DNA from: JAFAXD01 sp035472475
GTDB taxonomy: Bacteria; Pseudomonadota; Alphaproteobacteria; Rhizobiales; Xanthobacteraceae
DNA length: 13,854 nucleotides
Assembly: GCA_035472475.1 (NCBI GenBank)
Contig: DATIPA010000003.1
Coordinates: 1-13,854, forward strand
Direction: 5' to 3'
Below are positions 6,160 to 13,339 of the stretch, piece after piece (within the stretch, counting starts at the first letter, position 1; every line of letters starts with the position of its first letter). Under the pieces are notes generated by a model. The model was not told the origin of the DNA, searched no databases, and saw only the letters and a program-made list of their open reading frames with translations. The position numbers were made by a program, and so were the translations under genes.

Positions 6160-6393
6160 CTAATGCGGCCGCCCGAGCACATAGGCGAACGGCATCAAGA
6201 AGATGTCGTCACCGTTTTCATCGCTCACGTGCATGGTCCACGCCCGCCAATCGTCCGGCGTCTGGCTGCTGACGAATTGCTGCACGATCTGCTTGGCGCG
6301 CTCGTGCGCCTCGACCAGGTCTTCAACGTCACTGCCATTTTGGTCGAGCAAGACCCGCTCCGAGCTCGAGCAGTGGAAATAAACGTGGGTCAT
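6160..6393 (-). CDS. DUF6894 family small protein
   Basis: A 77-residue soluble acidic protein starting MTHVYFHC, with a central helix (EAHERAKQIVQQFVSSQ) and a C-terminal strand region DDWRAWTMHVSDENGDDIFLMPFA. This pattern ('y.FH... D..G....DLe.A...A......', then 'W...V.DE.G..i..lpF') is that of DUF6894, a family of unknown function abundant in Hyphomicrobiales. The ATG at 6393-6391 has a strong GGAGG at 7 nt. It lies 71 bp upstream of the selenoprotein gene on the same strand and may share its transcript. Its ribosome binding site is inside a perfect hairpin (separate entry). No catalytic residues are recognisable and no function is claimed. Confidence 0.82.
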   Translation of the reverse strand: MTHVYFHCSSSERVLLDQNGSDVEDLVEAHERAKQIVQQFVSSQTPDDWRAWTMHVSDENGDDIFLMPFAYVLGRPH

Positions 6394-6396
6394 GTC

Positions 6397-6413
6397 ATCT
6401 CCTCCCAGGAGAT
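6397..6413 (-). promoter_or_regulatory. Hairpin enclosing the ribosome binding site of the DUF6894 gene
   Basis: The minus-strand mRNA reads AUCUCCU-GGG-AGGAGAU, a perfect 7-bp inverted repeat with a 3-nt loop, ending 3 nt before the AUG. The 3' arm and loop contain the Shine-Dalgarno GGAGG; the 5' arm contains CUCCU. The ribosome site is thus paired with its complement, as in RNA thermometers or protein-controlled initiation. That it regulates translation is inference. Confidence 0.5.
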
Positions 6414-6775
6414 AGGTCGATCAACGACCATGGGAGAAGGATACGCGCCACTTTATGAATTCATTCTGAAAACGGATGTTTGCCCGCGTTCATCAAGATT
6501 GCCGGCAGCTAACCGAAAGATTACCTGGTTGTTAACGAGACGCGCGGCGTCGCATGACATCGGAGCGTCTCTCCATCGACAACAAGCCAAGCCGCGCCGG
6601 ACAGCGGTTGGTGGAGGCCAGCCAGTTTTTGCACCGCACATGTTGGGCGCGTCGCGCCCTCATGCGGTGATCAGCATGGTGGATTGAAGCAATATTCGCA
6701 TTGCCGAAGCCCCGGCGTGGATTCATGATGGCGCGCAAGCGGCCCATCGCCGGGACCGCATGGAGGGAGGGCGCC
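6414..6775. other. Divergent intergenic region, no gene recognised
   Basis: About 360 bp between the divergent DUF6894 and DoxX genes. Open frames exist on both strands but their translations are low-complexity, Arg-rich and match no family known to me. The part at 6450-6540 is richer in A and T than its surroundings and may hold promoters for either side; no convincing -35/-10 pair was found. A strong Shine-Dalgarno sequence (GGAGGG) sits at its right end. Confidence 0.5.
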
Positions 6776-7207
6776 ATGCCGGATGTCGTCAATCTGATCA
6801 GTCGCGTGCTATTGTCCGCGGTATTCATCGTCTATGGTCTATTCAAGTTCATGGACGTTAGTTCAATCACCAACAATGCCGGCACCAAGCGCTTCATGGA
6901 CTTGATCGCAGGCGGAGCCCCGACGCCCACTTGGCTTGGGTACCTGATCGCGGCGATTGAGTTTCTCGGCGGGATCGCGATTTTGGTCGGTTTCAAGACC
7001 CGGTGGATTGCCTGGGCCTTCGTCGCCTGGCTCATTGTGGTGACCTACTTTGGCCATCCGTTCTGGACCATGGACGGTCAGCCGCGCGGACTCAACATGG
7101 TCAACTTCTACAAGAACCTGGCGATCATCGGAGGCTACCTCCTGCTCGCGACCACAGGCGGCGGCCGCTACTCGGTCGATGGCCAAATGACTAAACGCGA
7201 GCCCTGA
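6776..7207 (+). CDS. DoxX family membrane protein
   Basis: A 143-residue protein from the ATG at 6776, which has GGAGGGAGGG just upstream. An in-frame ATG at 6701 would add 25 polar, Arg-rich residues before the first helix and is rejected. Four membrane segments are visible at about 8-24, 52-72, 75-93 and 108-127. The DoxX hallmarks are present: 'RVLLSAVFIVYGLFKFMD' in helix 1, a Gly-rich 'AAIEFLGGIAILVGFKTRW' in helix 2, and a C-terminal 'NFYKNLAIIGGYLLL'. DoxX-like proteins lie in the cytoplasmic membrane and are linked to quinone-coupled redox work and oxidative-stress resistance, but most, including this one, have no assigned reaction. It is followed immediately by a terminator-like hairpin, so it is probably monocistronic. 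Confidence 0.9.
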   Translation: MPDVVNLISRVLLSAVFIVYGLFKFMDVSSITNNAGTKRFMDLIAGGAPTPTWLGYLIAAIEFLGGIAILVGFKTRWIAWAFVAWLIVVTYFGHPFWTMDGQPRGLNMVNFYKNLAIIGGYLLLATTGGGRYSVDGQMTKREP

Positions 7208-7227
7208 CTCGCGCACGGCTGCGCGAG
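7208..7227 (+). terminator. Hairpin directly after the DoxX stop codon
   Basis: CTCGCGCA-CGGC-TGCGCGAG is a perfect 8-bp GC-rich stem with a 4-nt loop, beginning at the first base after the TGA at 7205-7207. There is no T run, which is common in GC-rich alphaproteobacteria. It probably ends the DoxX transcript and separates it from the cupin gene 185 bp further on. Confidence 0.55.
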
Positions 7228-7412
7228 GTCGAGTTCGGATCTCCTCGGCAGACGGGTCAGTCGGGACGAAAGCGCGGCGCTATGACGAGACCCGTCCGCG
7301 CTGGGAGGGCCTTATCGGGCGCTCCGGTACCTGCTGCGGTTCATGGCGAGATCGGTCCTGCCGAGCGCTTCAAGATTGAGCTCGGCACTGCCGCGACGGA
7401 TTAGGAGAGACC

Positions 7413-7796
7413 ATGGGATACAACAAAGGCCACAAGGAGTTTCACGCGCTCGACCTCAGCCAAGGCTGGCACACGCCGCCCGGTTATCCGCCCGGCATCC
7501 AGCAAAAAATCATTGCTGGCGAGCTCGACGAGAAGCGCAAGCGCGGTAATCGCACGCGTCTGCTGCGGTTCGCTCCCGGCACCTACACGACCGAGCCGTT
7601 CGTGCATGAATATTGGGAAGAAGTATTTCTGGTGTCCGGCGACCTCATTGTCGGCAACGACAAGCAGGGCAAGGGCGGTGAGAAGTTTGAAGGTTACACT
7701 TATGCGGTACGACCGCCTGGCGTCTTCCACGGTCCCTTCAAATCGGAGACCGGCTGCATTTTGCTGGAGACACACTTTTATCAGGACGACGTTTGA
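7413..7796 (+). CDS. Single-domain cupin protein
   Basis: A 127-residue protein with an AGGAG Shine-Dalgarno sequence a few bases before its ATG. The core is a small beta-barrel: TRLLRFAPGTYTTEPFVHEYWEEVFLVSGDL covers cupin motif 1, with His65 and Glu69/Glu70 as candidate metal ligands, and YAVRPPGVFHGPF covers motif 2, with His106. Motif 1 has only one clear His instead of H-x-H, so metal binding may be altered. Single-domain cupins range from dioxygenases and isomerases to sensor domains, and nothing here fixes the role. Gaps of about 205 bp upstream and 112 bp downstream, with a convergent solute-binding-protein gene, suggest a stand-alone unit. The family call is firm; function is unknown. 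Confidence 0.87.
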   Translation: MGYNKGHKEFHALDLSQGWHTPPGYPPGIQQKIIAGELDEKRKRGNRTRLLRFAPGTYTTEPFVHEYWEEVFLVSGDLIVGNDKQGKGGEKFEGYTYAVRPPGVFHGPFKSETGCILLETHFYQDDV

Positions 7797-7908
7797 GCTA
7801 GATGCAAAGCTCCGCGGACGCGCCCGCGCGAAAAATCTCGTTGCGCGATCGAGCATACGCCGAGGTCAAGCGTCGGATCGATTGCTTGGATTGGCCACTT
7901 GGCGTGCA

Positions 7909-8928
7909 TTAATGAGCCCCAGGATTGAACATCTCGGTCGCGGCCTTGAGCATGGCGTCGCGAATGTCCGGGGTGATGTAGCCCAACACCTTGATCTGTG
8001 CGAAGCGCTTGGCGTCAGGATCGGTCAGGTGATCGAGAACCCCGGTCACCACCGCGCCCATCCAGGCGTTGGCGTAGGTGAGTTGCGAGCCGAGATCGAG
8101 GAAGTGATTAATGAACAGCCGCGCCGCATTGGGATGCGGCGCGCCGCGCAGCACGGCGCCTTCGATCGGCGTTATCGGGCAGCCCTCCTCCGGCACCACG
8201 ACTTTCACCGGCAGACTGCGCAGCGGGTACGCGAACGCCACGATCTGCTGCAGCATGACCGGGTACTCACCGCGCGCCACCCGACGCGACATCTGTTGCA
8301 GGTCGCGATCGAATGTGAGGTTCTGCTCCTTGAATTTCTGCAGCAACACGGAACCGTATTTCTGATAGAGGACCGCGAAGAACGTCTGCCCGCTGCCGAT
8401 CGCTGCCATATCGTCGGACAGCATCTTGCCCTTGAACTCGGGCTTGAGAAAATCGCTGTAGGTCTTGGGTTCGTCGGCCGGCGTGATCATCCTGGTATTG
8501 GTCAGCGTGCAGACGAACTGATTCCAGGCCGGCACCTCCCACTTGTCGGCCGGCGGGACATCCGGGCGAATGTTTTTCGCGTTTGGGATCGCGCCCAGTT
8601 CGGCAATGAAGTTGCTCTTGCGCTGGTCCACGATGGTCGCGAGACCATGAAACTCGACGTCCGCGATCGCACGGCCCGAGCTCTGCTCGACCCGCACGCG
8701 CTCGGTGATCTCGCTGGCGCGCGCGTCGAATTCCTTGACCTCGATGCCGTATTTCTTCTGAAACGCGTCGACCACGGCGTTCCAGTGCGGCGCGCCGAGT
8801 TGGGAGTGATAGACCGTTACGGTAGCTTCCTTTTTGGCGGCTGCGACGACTTCGTTCCAGTTCTGGGCGCCGGCCGGTGAGAGCGCCGCGCTAGCCAGTA
8901 TCAAAGCCGCCACCGGACCGAATTTCAC
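7909..8928 (-). CDS. ABC transporter periplasmic solute-binding protein (iron/polyamine-type fold), orphan
   Basis: A 339-residue protein starting at a GTG (8928-8926) with GGGAGGG six bases upstream. It opens with a Sec signal peptide: Lys2, a hydrophobic stretch GPVAALILASAAL, and a likely cleavage after AGA at 19-21. The mature part begins NWNEVVAAAKKEATVTVYHS, typical of extracellular solute-binding proteins related to Fe(III)- and polyamine-binding proteins. It continues with FVCTLTNTRMI, KPEFKGKMLSDD and EGAVLRGAPHPNAARLFINHFL of lobe 2, all at normal family length. An upstream ATG at 9003 would put 25 residues before the signal peptide and is rejected. No permease or ATPase gene lies next to it, so it either serves a transporter elsewhere or is a sensor or scavenger. 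The ligand cannot be told; relatives bind iron, thiamine, phosphonates or carboxylates. Confidence 0.88.
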   Translation of the reverse strand: MKFGPVAALILASAALSPAGAQNWNEVVAAAKKEATVTVYHSQLGAPHWNAVVDAFQKKYGIEVKEFDARASEITERVRVEQSSGRAIADVEFHGLATIVDQRKSNFIAELGAIPNAKNIRPDVPPADKWEVPAWNQFVCTLTNTRMITPADEPKTYSDFLKPEFKGKMLSDDMAAIGSGQTFFAVLYQKYGSVLLQKFKEQNLTFDRDLQQMSRRVARGEYPVMLQQIVAFAYPLRSLPVKVVVPEEGCPITPIEGAVLRGAPHPNAARLFINHFLDLGSQLTYANAWMGAVVTGVLDHLTDPDAKRFAQIKVLGYITPDIRDAMLKAATEMFNPGAH

Positions 8929-9064
8929 CGCATCCCTCCCCCGCACGACGTGGTCAGCGACTATGACCCCGACACCGGTCGCGTTCAAGAAACGCCCTGT
9001 CATGGCTGGCGCTCCGCCGATGTAGTCCCTACATCATTGGCGCATCGTTTTGGCGGAGGGGGTC

Positions 9065-9502
9065 ATGTCCCCATTGTCCATTCTGTTCAACCTGGCCTGG
9101 ATCGTGTTCGGCGGTCTCTGGATGGCGGTTGGCTGGCTGATCGCAGCCGTGATCATGGCCATCACCATCATCGGGATCCCGTGGGCGCGGGCGGCCTTCA
9201 ACATCGCGGCCTATACGTTGCTTCCGTTCGGGCAAAGGGCGGTGTCACGGGCCGAGCACTACGGGCAGCACGATATCGGCACCGGTCCGCTCGGCTTCAT
9301 CGGCAACCTGATCTGGCTGATCCTGGCGGGCTGGTGGCTGGCGCTCGGCCACGTGGTGATCGCGGTCCTGCTGGCCGTGACCATCATCGGCATCCCGTTC
9401 GCCTGGGCGCACCTCAAGCTCGCGGGACTGGCGCTCTGGCCGATCGGCAAGACGATCGTGCCGATCGAAGATCTGCGCGTCCCTTACGGTCGCCGGCCCT
9501 GA
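9065..9502 (+). CDS. yccF: YccF family inner-membrane protein
   Basis: A 145-residue, very hydrophobic protein, close in length to E. coli YccF. It has two copies of the YccF domain: ITIIGIPWARAAFNIA...LLPFG (33-56) and VTIIGIPFAWAHLKLAGLALWPIG (105-128). Each follows a helix-forming 'NL.W..f.G.W...G' stretch (9-24 and 81-95). Four membrane segments are expected. The ATG at 9065 has GGAGGGGG about 5 bases upstream; a TTG at 9050 in frame is rejected. Function is unknown across the family. It converges with the TPR gene (27-bp gap) and is divergent from the solute-binding protein gene, so it looks independent of both. Confidence 0.92.
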   Translation: MSPLSILFNLAWIVFGGLWMAVGWLIAAVIMAITIIGIPWARAAFNIAAYTLLPFGQRAVSRAEHYGQHDIGTGPLGFIGNLIWLILAGWWLALGHVVIAVLLAVTIIGIPFAWAHLKLAGLALWPIGKTIVPIEDLRVPYGRRP

Positions 9503-9529
9503 CCGCGACGCGACCAACGCGCCGTTTCT

Positions 9530-10876
9530 CTATCGAAGGCCGAGTTTCTTGAACGCGTCGGCGACGCCCGGCTGCAGTGACTGGGCGGCCGCTCTGTCCG
9601 CGCTGGCGCCGGCCGCATCACCCAGGCGCTCGCGCGCGACGCCGCGGCTATAACGCGCGAGCGCGTCATCCGGATCGAGTCGCAGCACCGCGTCGTAGTC
9701 GGCAATCGCCTTCTCGATCTCGCTCAGCTTCATATAAACGAGCGCGCGGCGGTCGAGCGTGGCGACGTCGTCCGGCTTTGTCGTGAGCGCGGCGTCGCAA
9801 TCGGCAAGCGCCGCGCGCAGCTCCCGATCCGCCAGGGCGCGCGCCCAGCATCGATTGCTGATCGCAAACGTGTAGCGGGGATCGAGCTCGCTGGCCTTGG
9901 TAAAATCGGCAATCGCCTGATCATAGTTTTTCGCGTCCAGATAGGCGAGGCCGCGACCGTTGAAATCGTTGGCGTTGTTGGGGTCGAGCGACAGCGATTC
10001 GTTGAAGTCGGCGATTGCGTGGTCGAGGTTGCCGCGCGCCCGGAAGGCGCGTGCACGGTTGCCGTACGCATAGGCGAAAGCGTGATCGAGGCGGATCGCC
10101 TCGCTGTAGTCGGCGATTGCGCGGTCGTAGTCGTGCCGGGCGGTGTAGACAAGGCCTCGGCTGTAGAGAGCTTTGGGTTGCCTGTGATTGAGGTTGATTG
10201 CCTGGTTGAAGTCGGCCATCGCCCGGTCGTAGTCGTTGGCATCGTAGTGCGCGAGGCCGCGGCTCAAATGTGCGTCGGCGTACTTGGGATCGAGCTTGAT
10301 CGCCTGGTCAAAGTCCGCCACGGCGTTCTTGATGTCGCCCTTGCCCCGATATGCACTGCCGCGGTCCAGAAACAGCCTGACGCGTTTGGGACTGGCCTGG
10401 ATCGCGGCGCTGTAGTCCGCGATCGCTCGATCGAAATCACCCTTGGTTCGATAAATGTCGGCGCGGTTCGATAGCGCGATCGTGTAGTTCGGGTTGAGCC
10501 GGATCGCCGCGTCGTAGTCGGCGATGGCCTTATCGGGATCTCCCTTGAGGCTGTATGCGTTGCCGCGATTGGAGAAGGCGCTCGCGTAGGTCGGATCGAG
10601 CCGGATCGCCGCCCCATAATCGTCAATTGCGCGGTCAAAATTGCCGGCGCCATAGAAGGCGTTGGCGCGGTTGTAGAACGCGATCGCAAGCTCGCGCCGT
10701 TCGCCGCGCCCGGCTTTGATGATCGCCGTGCAACCCTTGATCGCCTTTTCGGGAGAATAAGCGTTGGCTTCGTTTGCGCAGCGCGCCCAGTCGCGCGCCG
10801 GCTGTGCCGCGGCCGGCGCTGCGACCAGCAGCGCCGCGACGCAAGCACAAACGCTTGCGAAGTATTCAAACCGCAT
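9530..10876 (-). CDS. Secreted tetratricopeptide repeat protein (about 11 TPRs)
   Basis: A 448-residue protein from the ATG at 10876-10874. A signal peptide (MRFEYFASVCACVAALLVAAPAAAQ) with likely cleavage after AAA at 22-24 sends it to the periplasm or outer membrane. From about residue 63 to 436 it is built of eleven 34-residue TPRs, most with the unit 'A...RG.AY...GD.D.AIADY..AI.LDP'. Repeats 9-11 are more divergent, and repeat 9 has cysteines (CWARA, ADCD). There is no enzymatic domain, so it should be a protein-protein scaffold. A TTG at 10894 in frame is rejected because it puts residues before the signal peptide. It is divergent from the aminotransferase gene. Secreted all-TPR proteins of this kind are common in Bradyrhizobiaceae; partners are unknown. 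Confidence 0.92.
   Translation of the reverse strand: MRFEYFASVCACVAALLVAAPAAAQPARDWARCANEANAYSPEKAIKGCTAIIKAGRGERRELAIAFYNRANAFYGAGNFDRAIDDYGAAIRLDPTYASAFSNRGNAYSLKGDPDKAIADYDAAIRLNPNYTIALSNRADIYRTKGDFDRAIADYSAAIQASPKRVRLFLDRGSAYRGKGDIKNAVADFDQAIKLDPKYADAHLSRGLAHYDANDYDRAMADFNQAINLNHRQPKALYSRGLVYTARHDYDRAIADYSEAIRLDHAFAYAYGNRARAFRARGNLDHAIADFNESLSLDPNNANDFNGRGLAYLDAKNYDQAIADFTKASELDPRYTFAISNRCWARALADRELRAALADCDAALTTKPDDVATLDRRALVYMKLSEIEKAIADYDAVLRLDPDDALARYSRGVARERLGDAAGASADRAAAQSLQPGVADAFKKLGLR
9569..10690 (-). repeat. Tandem 102-bp coding repeats of the TPR gene
   Basis: Eleven units of 102 bp (34 codons) follow each other without gaps. The recurring core encodes D-R-A-I-A-D-Y, seen on the + strand as repeated versions of 'tagtcggcgattgcgcggtc'. 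Units are related but not identical, so the array is old. It could still recombine or cause misassembly. Confidence 0.8.
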
Positions 10877-10957
10877 TACGCCGTGCGTTTCCAATTGCTA
10901 TCTTGATCGCCTAAGACCCCAGGTGCCTGAACGCCATATTGGCTGGCGGCGTTCCGT

Positions 10958-10986
10958 TTGCCAAGCAGCGTTCCCGGCGCGATAGG
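10958..10986 (+). promoter_or_regulatory. Possible promoter of the aminotransferase gene
   Basis: TTGCCA at 10958-10963 and GATAGG at 10981-10986 are separated by 17 bp and lie 20 bp before the ATG at 11006. Only the -35 box is a good match. Confidence 0.28.
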
Positions 10987-11005
10987 CTCCCAAAAGGATT
11001 GGGGA

Positions 11006-12328
11006 ATGGACAATTCCGTACCTCGCAACGACATCGAAACCTACTGGATGCCGTTCACCGCCAATCGACAGTTTAAGGCTGCGCCACGCCTGCTCGTGGC
11101 GGCGCAAGGCATGTACTACACGTCCCATGACGGTCGCAAAATCCTCGACGGAACCGCCGGGCTCTGGTGTTGCAATGCCGGCCACGCCCATCCCAAAATC
11201 GTAGAGGCCGTACGCGACCAGGTCGCGCGTCTCGACTATGTACCGGGATTTCAGATGGGACACCCCGGCGCATTCGAGGCGGCGGCGCGACTCGGCGCGT
11301 TGCTGCCAGGCGATCTTGATCGGGTGTTCTTCACCAACTCGGGCTCGGAATCCGTCGATACTGCGCTCAAGATCGCGATCGCCTACCACCGCGTGCGGGG
11401 CGAGGCTGCGCGCACCCGCCTGATTGGACGCGAGCGCGGTTATCATGGCGTCGGCTTCGGCGGGACCTCGGTCGGCGGCATCGTTGGCAATCGCAAGCTG
11501 TTCGGCACACTGCTGCCCGGCGTCGACCATCTGCCGCATACCCATGATCTTGAACACAACGCGTTCTCGCGCGGACAACCGCAATGGGGTGCACACCTTG
11601 CCGACGGGCTCGAGCGGCTCGTCGCGCTGCACGATGCATCAACCATCGCCGCCGTGATCGTCGAGCCAATGGCTGGATCGACCGGCGTGCTCGTGCCTCC
11701 TGTCGGCTATCTGGAACGGCTGCGGACGATCTGCGACCGCCACGGCATTTTGTTGATTTTCGACGAGGTCATCACCGGGTTCGGACGGCTAGGGTCAAGC
11801 TTCGCCGCGGAACACTTCCGCGTGCTTCCCGACATGGTGACCCTGGCCAAGGGGCTGACCAACGCCACGATTCCGATGGGCGCCGTCGCAGTGCGCGAGC
11901 CGATTTACCAAGCCTTCATGACCGGCGCGCCGGAGGCGATCGAGCTTCCACACGGCTACACATATTCGGGGCATCCGGTGGCCGCCGCCGCGGCAATCGC
12001 AGCGCTTGACGTTTATGATGAGGAGGGCTTGTTCGAACGCGCCGCACGGCTTGCACCATATTTCGAGACCGCGGCGCACGCGCTACGACTGCGCCGGCAT
12101 GTGATCGATATTCGCAACATCGGTCTTGTGACCGGCATCGAGCTTACGCCGCGTCCCGGCGAGCCGACGCGGCGCGCTTACGAAGCGTTTGTCAAATGTT
12201 ACGAGCGCGGCGTGTTGATCCGCACGACCGGCGACACGATCGCGCTGTCACCGCCGTTGATCATCAGCGAACGCGAGATCGACACCTTGTTCGGTACGCT
12301 TGGCGACGTGCTCGACACGGTGAACTAG
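11006..12328 (+). CDS. Class III PLP aminotransferase, omega-amino acid:pyruvate type
   Basis: A 440-residue enzyme of normal family length, beginning MDNSVPRNDIETYWMPFTAN with the 'YWMPFT.N' substrate-entry motif of omega-amino acid:pyruvate (beta-alanine:pyruvate) aminotransferases. PLP-binding elements are present: TNSGSESVDTALK (110-122), GYHGVGFGG (145-153), the cofactor Asp253 in IFDEVITGFGR, and the Schiff-base Lys282 in TLAKGLTNATIPMGAV. It moves an amino group from beta-alanine, other omega-amino acids or amines to pyruvate, making a semialdehyde and alanine. Starting at 11006 gives the usual N-terminus; the frame stays open back to 10958, but without a good start there. No semialdehyde dehydrogenase is adjacent, so the pathway partner is elsewhere. 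The exact amine donor is not determinable. Confidence 0.92.
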   Translation: MDNSVPRNDIETYWMPFTANRQFKAAPRLLVAAQGMYYTSHDGRKILDGTAGLWCCNAGHAHPKIVEAVRDQVARLDYVPGFQMGHPGAFEAAARLGALLPGDLDRVFFTNSGSESVDTALKIAIAYHRVRGEAARTRLIGRERGYHGVGFGGTSVGGIVGNRKLFGTLLPGVDHLPHTHDLEHNAFSRGQPQWGAHLADGLERLVALHDASTIAAVIVEPMAGSTGVLVPPVGYLERLRTICDRHGILLIFDEVITGFGRLGSSFAAEHFRVLPDMVTLAKGLTNATIPMGAVAVREPIYQAFMTGAPEAIELPHGYTYSGHPVAAAAAIAALDVYDEEGLFERAARLAPYFETAAHALRLRRHVIDIRNIGLVTGIELTPRPGEPTRRAYEAFVKCYERGVLIRTTGDTIALSPPLIISEREIDTLFGTLGDVLDTVN

Positions 12329-12335
12329 ATCGCGT

Positions 12336-12358
12336 GAGCGCCGCTAGCCGCGGCGCTC
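12336..12358. terminator. Strong hairpin between convergent aminotransferase and dioxygenase genes
   Basis: GAGCGCCGC-TAGCC-GCGGCGCTC is a perfect 9-bp stem with a 5-nt loop, 8 bp after the aminotransferase stop and 28 bp from the stop of the opposite gene. Its position suggests a shared two-way terminator. No T tract is present. Confidence 0.6.
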
Positions 12359-12385
12359 CCGACCCAATGACAACCTCTGCCCGCC

Positions 12386-13330
12386 CTAAGCGCTGGCGTT
12401 GTTAAGCAGCTTCTCGGGAGGCGGGCCGCCCCATTGCGAGACCAGTGCTTCGTGCGCCGGCACGAGGTTCGAGCCGTTGCGGATGTTCAGGCGATCGCTG
12501 TCGGCCCAATGCTCGTGAATACGGCCCCACGGATCCGACCAGTAGTCGTAGACTTGGCTGCCGAGCACGTGACGCCCGATCCCCCACATGTGCTCGTAAC
12601 CGTGCTGCTGCAGATAGTCGTGGCCGATGCAGACATCGTCGATGTCCTGAACCTCGAATGAGATGTGGTTGAGGCCCGTCTTCTCGTGATTGAGCACGAA
12701 GAACACGTGGTGATCCACGTAGGTATCACCTCGATCGAGGCGGTTGAATGAGCCGATCAGGTTGTGCTGGTCGCCCTCGAAGACGTCATCCGAGCAGATG
12801 AAACCCAGGGTGTCGCGAAACCAGTCGACCGTCTCGCGGAATTTTGGCGTGTTGAGCACGCCATGCCCGATCCGTTTCACATTCGACGGTCCCTTCGGGA
12901 TCCGCATCAACTCGCCGGCGCGGGCGAGCGGCTCCGGCCCGCTGTTGAGCCGCTGGCGCTTGACCGGGATCGGGGCGAGCTTTTCCATCCCGTAGATCAC
13001 CTCGATCTGATAGCCGTTGGGCTCGGTCAGGCGCACGCGCTTGCCGCCGCCGGGCTCGTCGATATTTTCGATCTTGCTGGCACCGGGCAGCGTGGCGAGC
13101 CGCTTGAGGTCGTCCTCGCTTTCGGCGTGGTAACCGAACCCAACGAATTTCGGGTCACCCTTTTCGGTGACGTGGAGGTGGTGGGGCGGATCAGTCCCTC
13201 GCATATAAAGTGCGGTCGGGGTGCGGGCAGAGCGCACCAGCCCAAACCGCGTCAGAAACTCCTCCATGACGTCGAGATCGGGCGAGCGCAGGCGCCCGTA
13301 AGCCATGTCCGCAACCCTTATTTGGGCCAT
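12386..13330 (-). CDS. VOC-superfamily extradiol (catechol 2,3-) dioxygenase-like protein
   Basis: A 314-residue two-domain protein of type I extradiol dioxygenase size. The N-terminal VOC domain begins RVADMAYGRLRSPDL and is the non-metal half. The C-terminal domain carries the iron ligand set His156 (in IGHGVLNT), His222 (in GLNHISFEVQDIDD) and Glu273 (in DPWGRIHEHWAD), so a 2-His-1-Glu Fe(II) site and ring cleavage of a catecholic substrate are plausible. Three ATGs at 13339, 13336 and 13330 follow GGAGG; only the last has normal spacing (9 nt), so it is chosen. The gene is separated from the aminotransferase by a shared terminator, and its upstream region holds a large inverted repeat. 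Substrate unknown. The lack of ring-fission hydrolases beside it means the pathway is not local. Confidence 0.87.
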   Translation of the reverse strand: MAQIRVADMAYGRLRSPDLDVMEEFLTRFGLVRSARTPTALYMRGTDPPHHLHVTEKGDPKFVGFGYHAESEDDLKRLATLPGASKIENIDEPGGGKRVRLTEPNGYQIEVIYGMEKLAPIPVKRQRLNSGPEPLARAGELMRIPKGPSNVKRIGHGVLNTPKFRETVDWFRDTLGFICSDDVFEGDQHNLIGSFNRLDRGDTYVDHHVFFVLNHEKTGLNHISFEVQDIDDVCIGHDYLQQHGYEHMWGIGRHVLGSQVYDYWSDPWGRIHEHWADSDRLNIRNGSNLVPAHEALVSQWGGPPPEKLLNNASA

Positions 13331-13339
13331 GCTCATCAT

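Noticed and set aside
7513..8880. A 455-codon open frame on the + strand
   Set aside because: It overlaps the cupin gene in another frame and then runs antisense to the solute-binding protein. No domain is visible.
8929..9003. ATG at 9003 as start of the solute-binding protein
   Set aside because: It would place 25 residues before a well-formed signal peptide; the GTG at 8928 has a better Shine-Dalgarno sequence.
9569..10690. The repeated DNA at 9.5-10.7 kb as a CRISPR array or minisatellite
   Set aside because: The 102-bp period matches 34-residue TPR units in one open frame with diverged copies, so it is a coding repeat.
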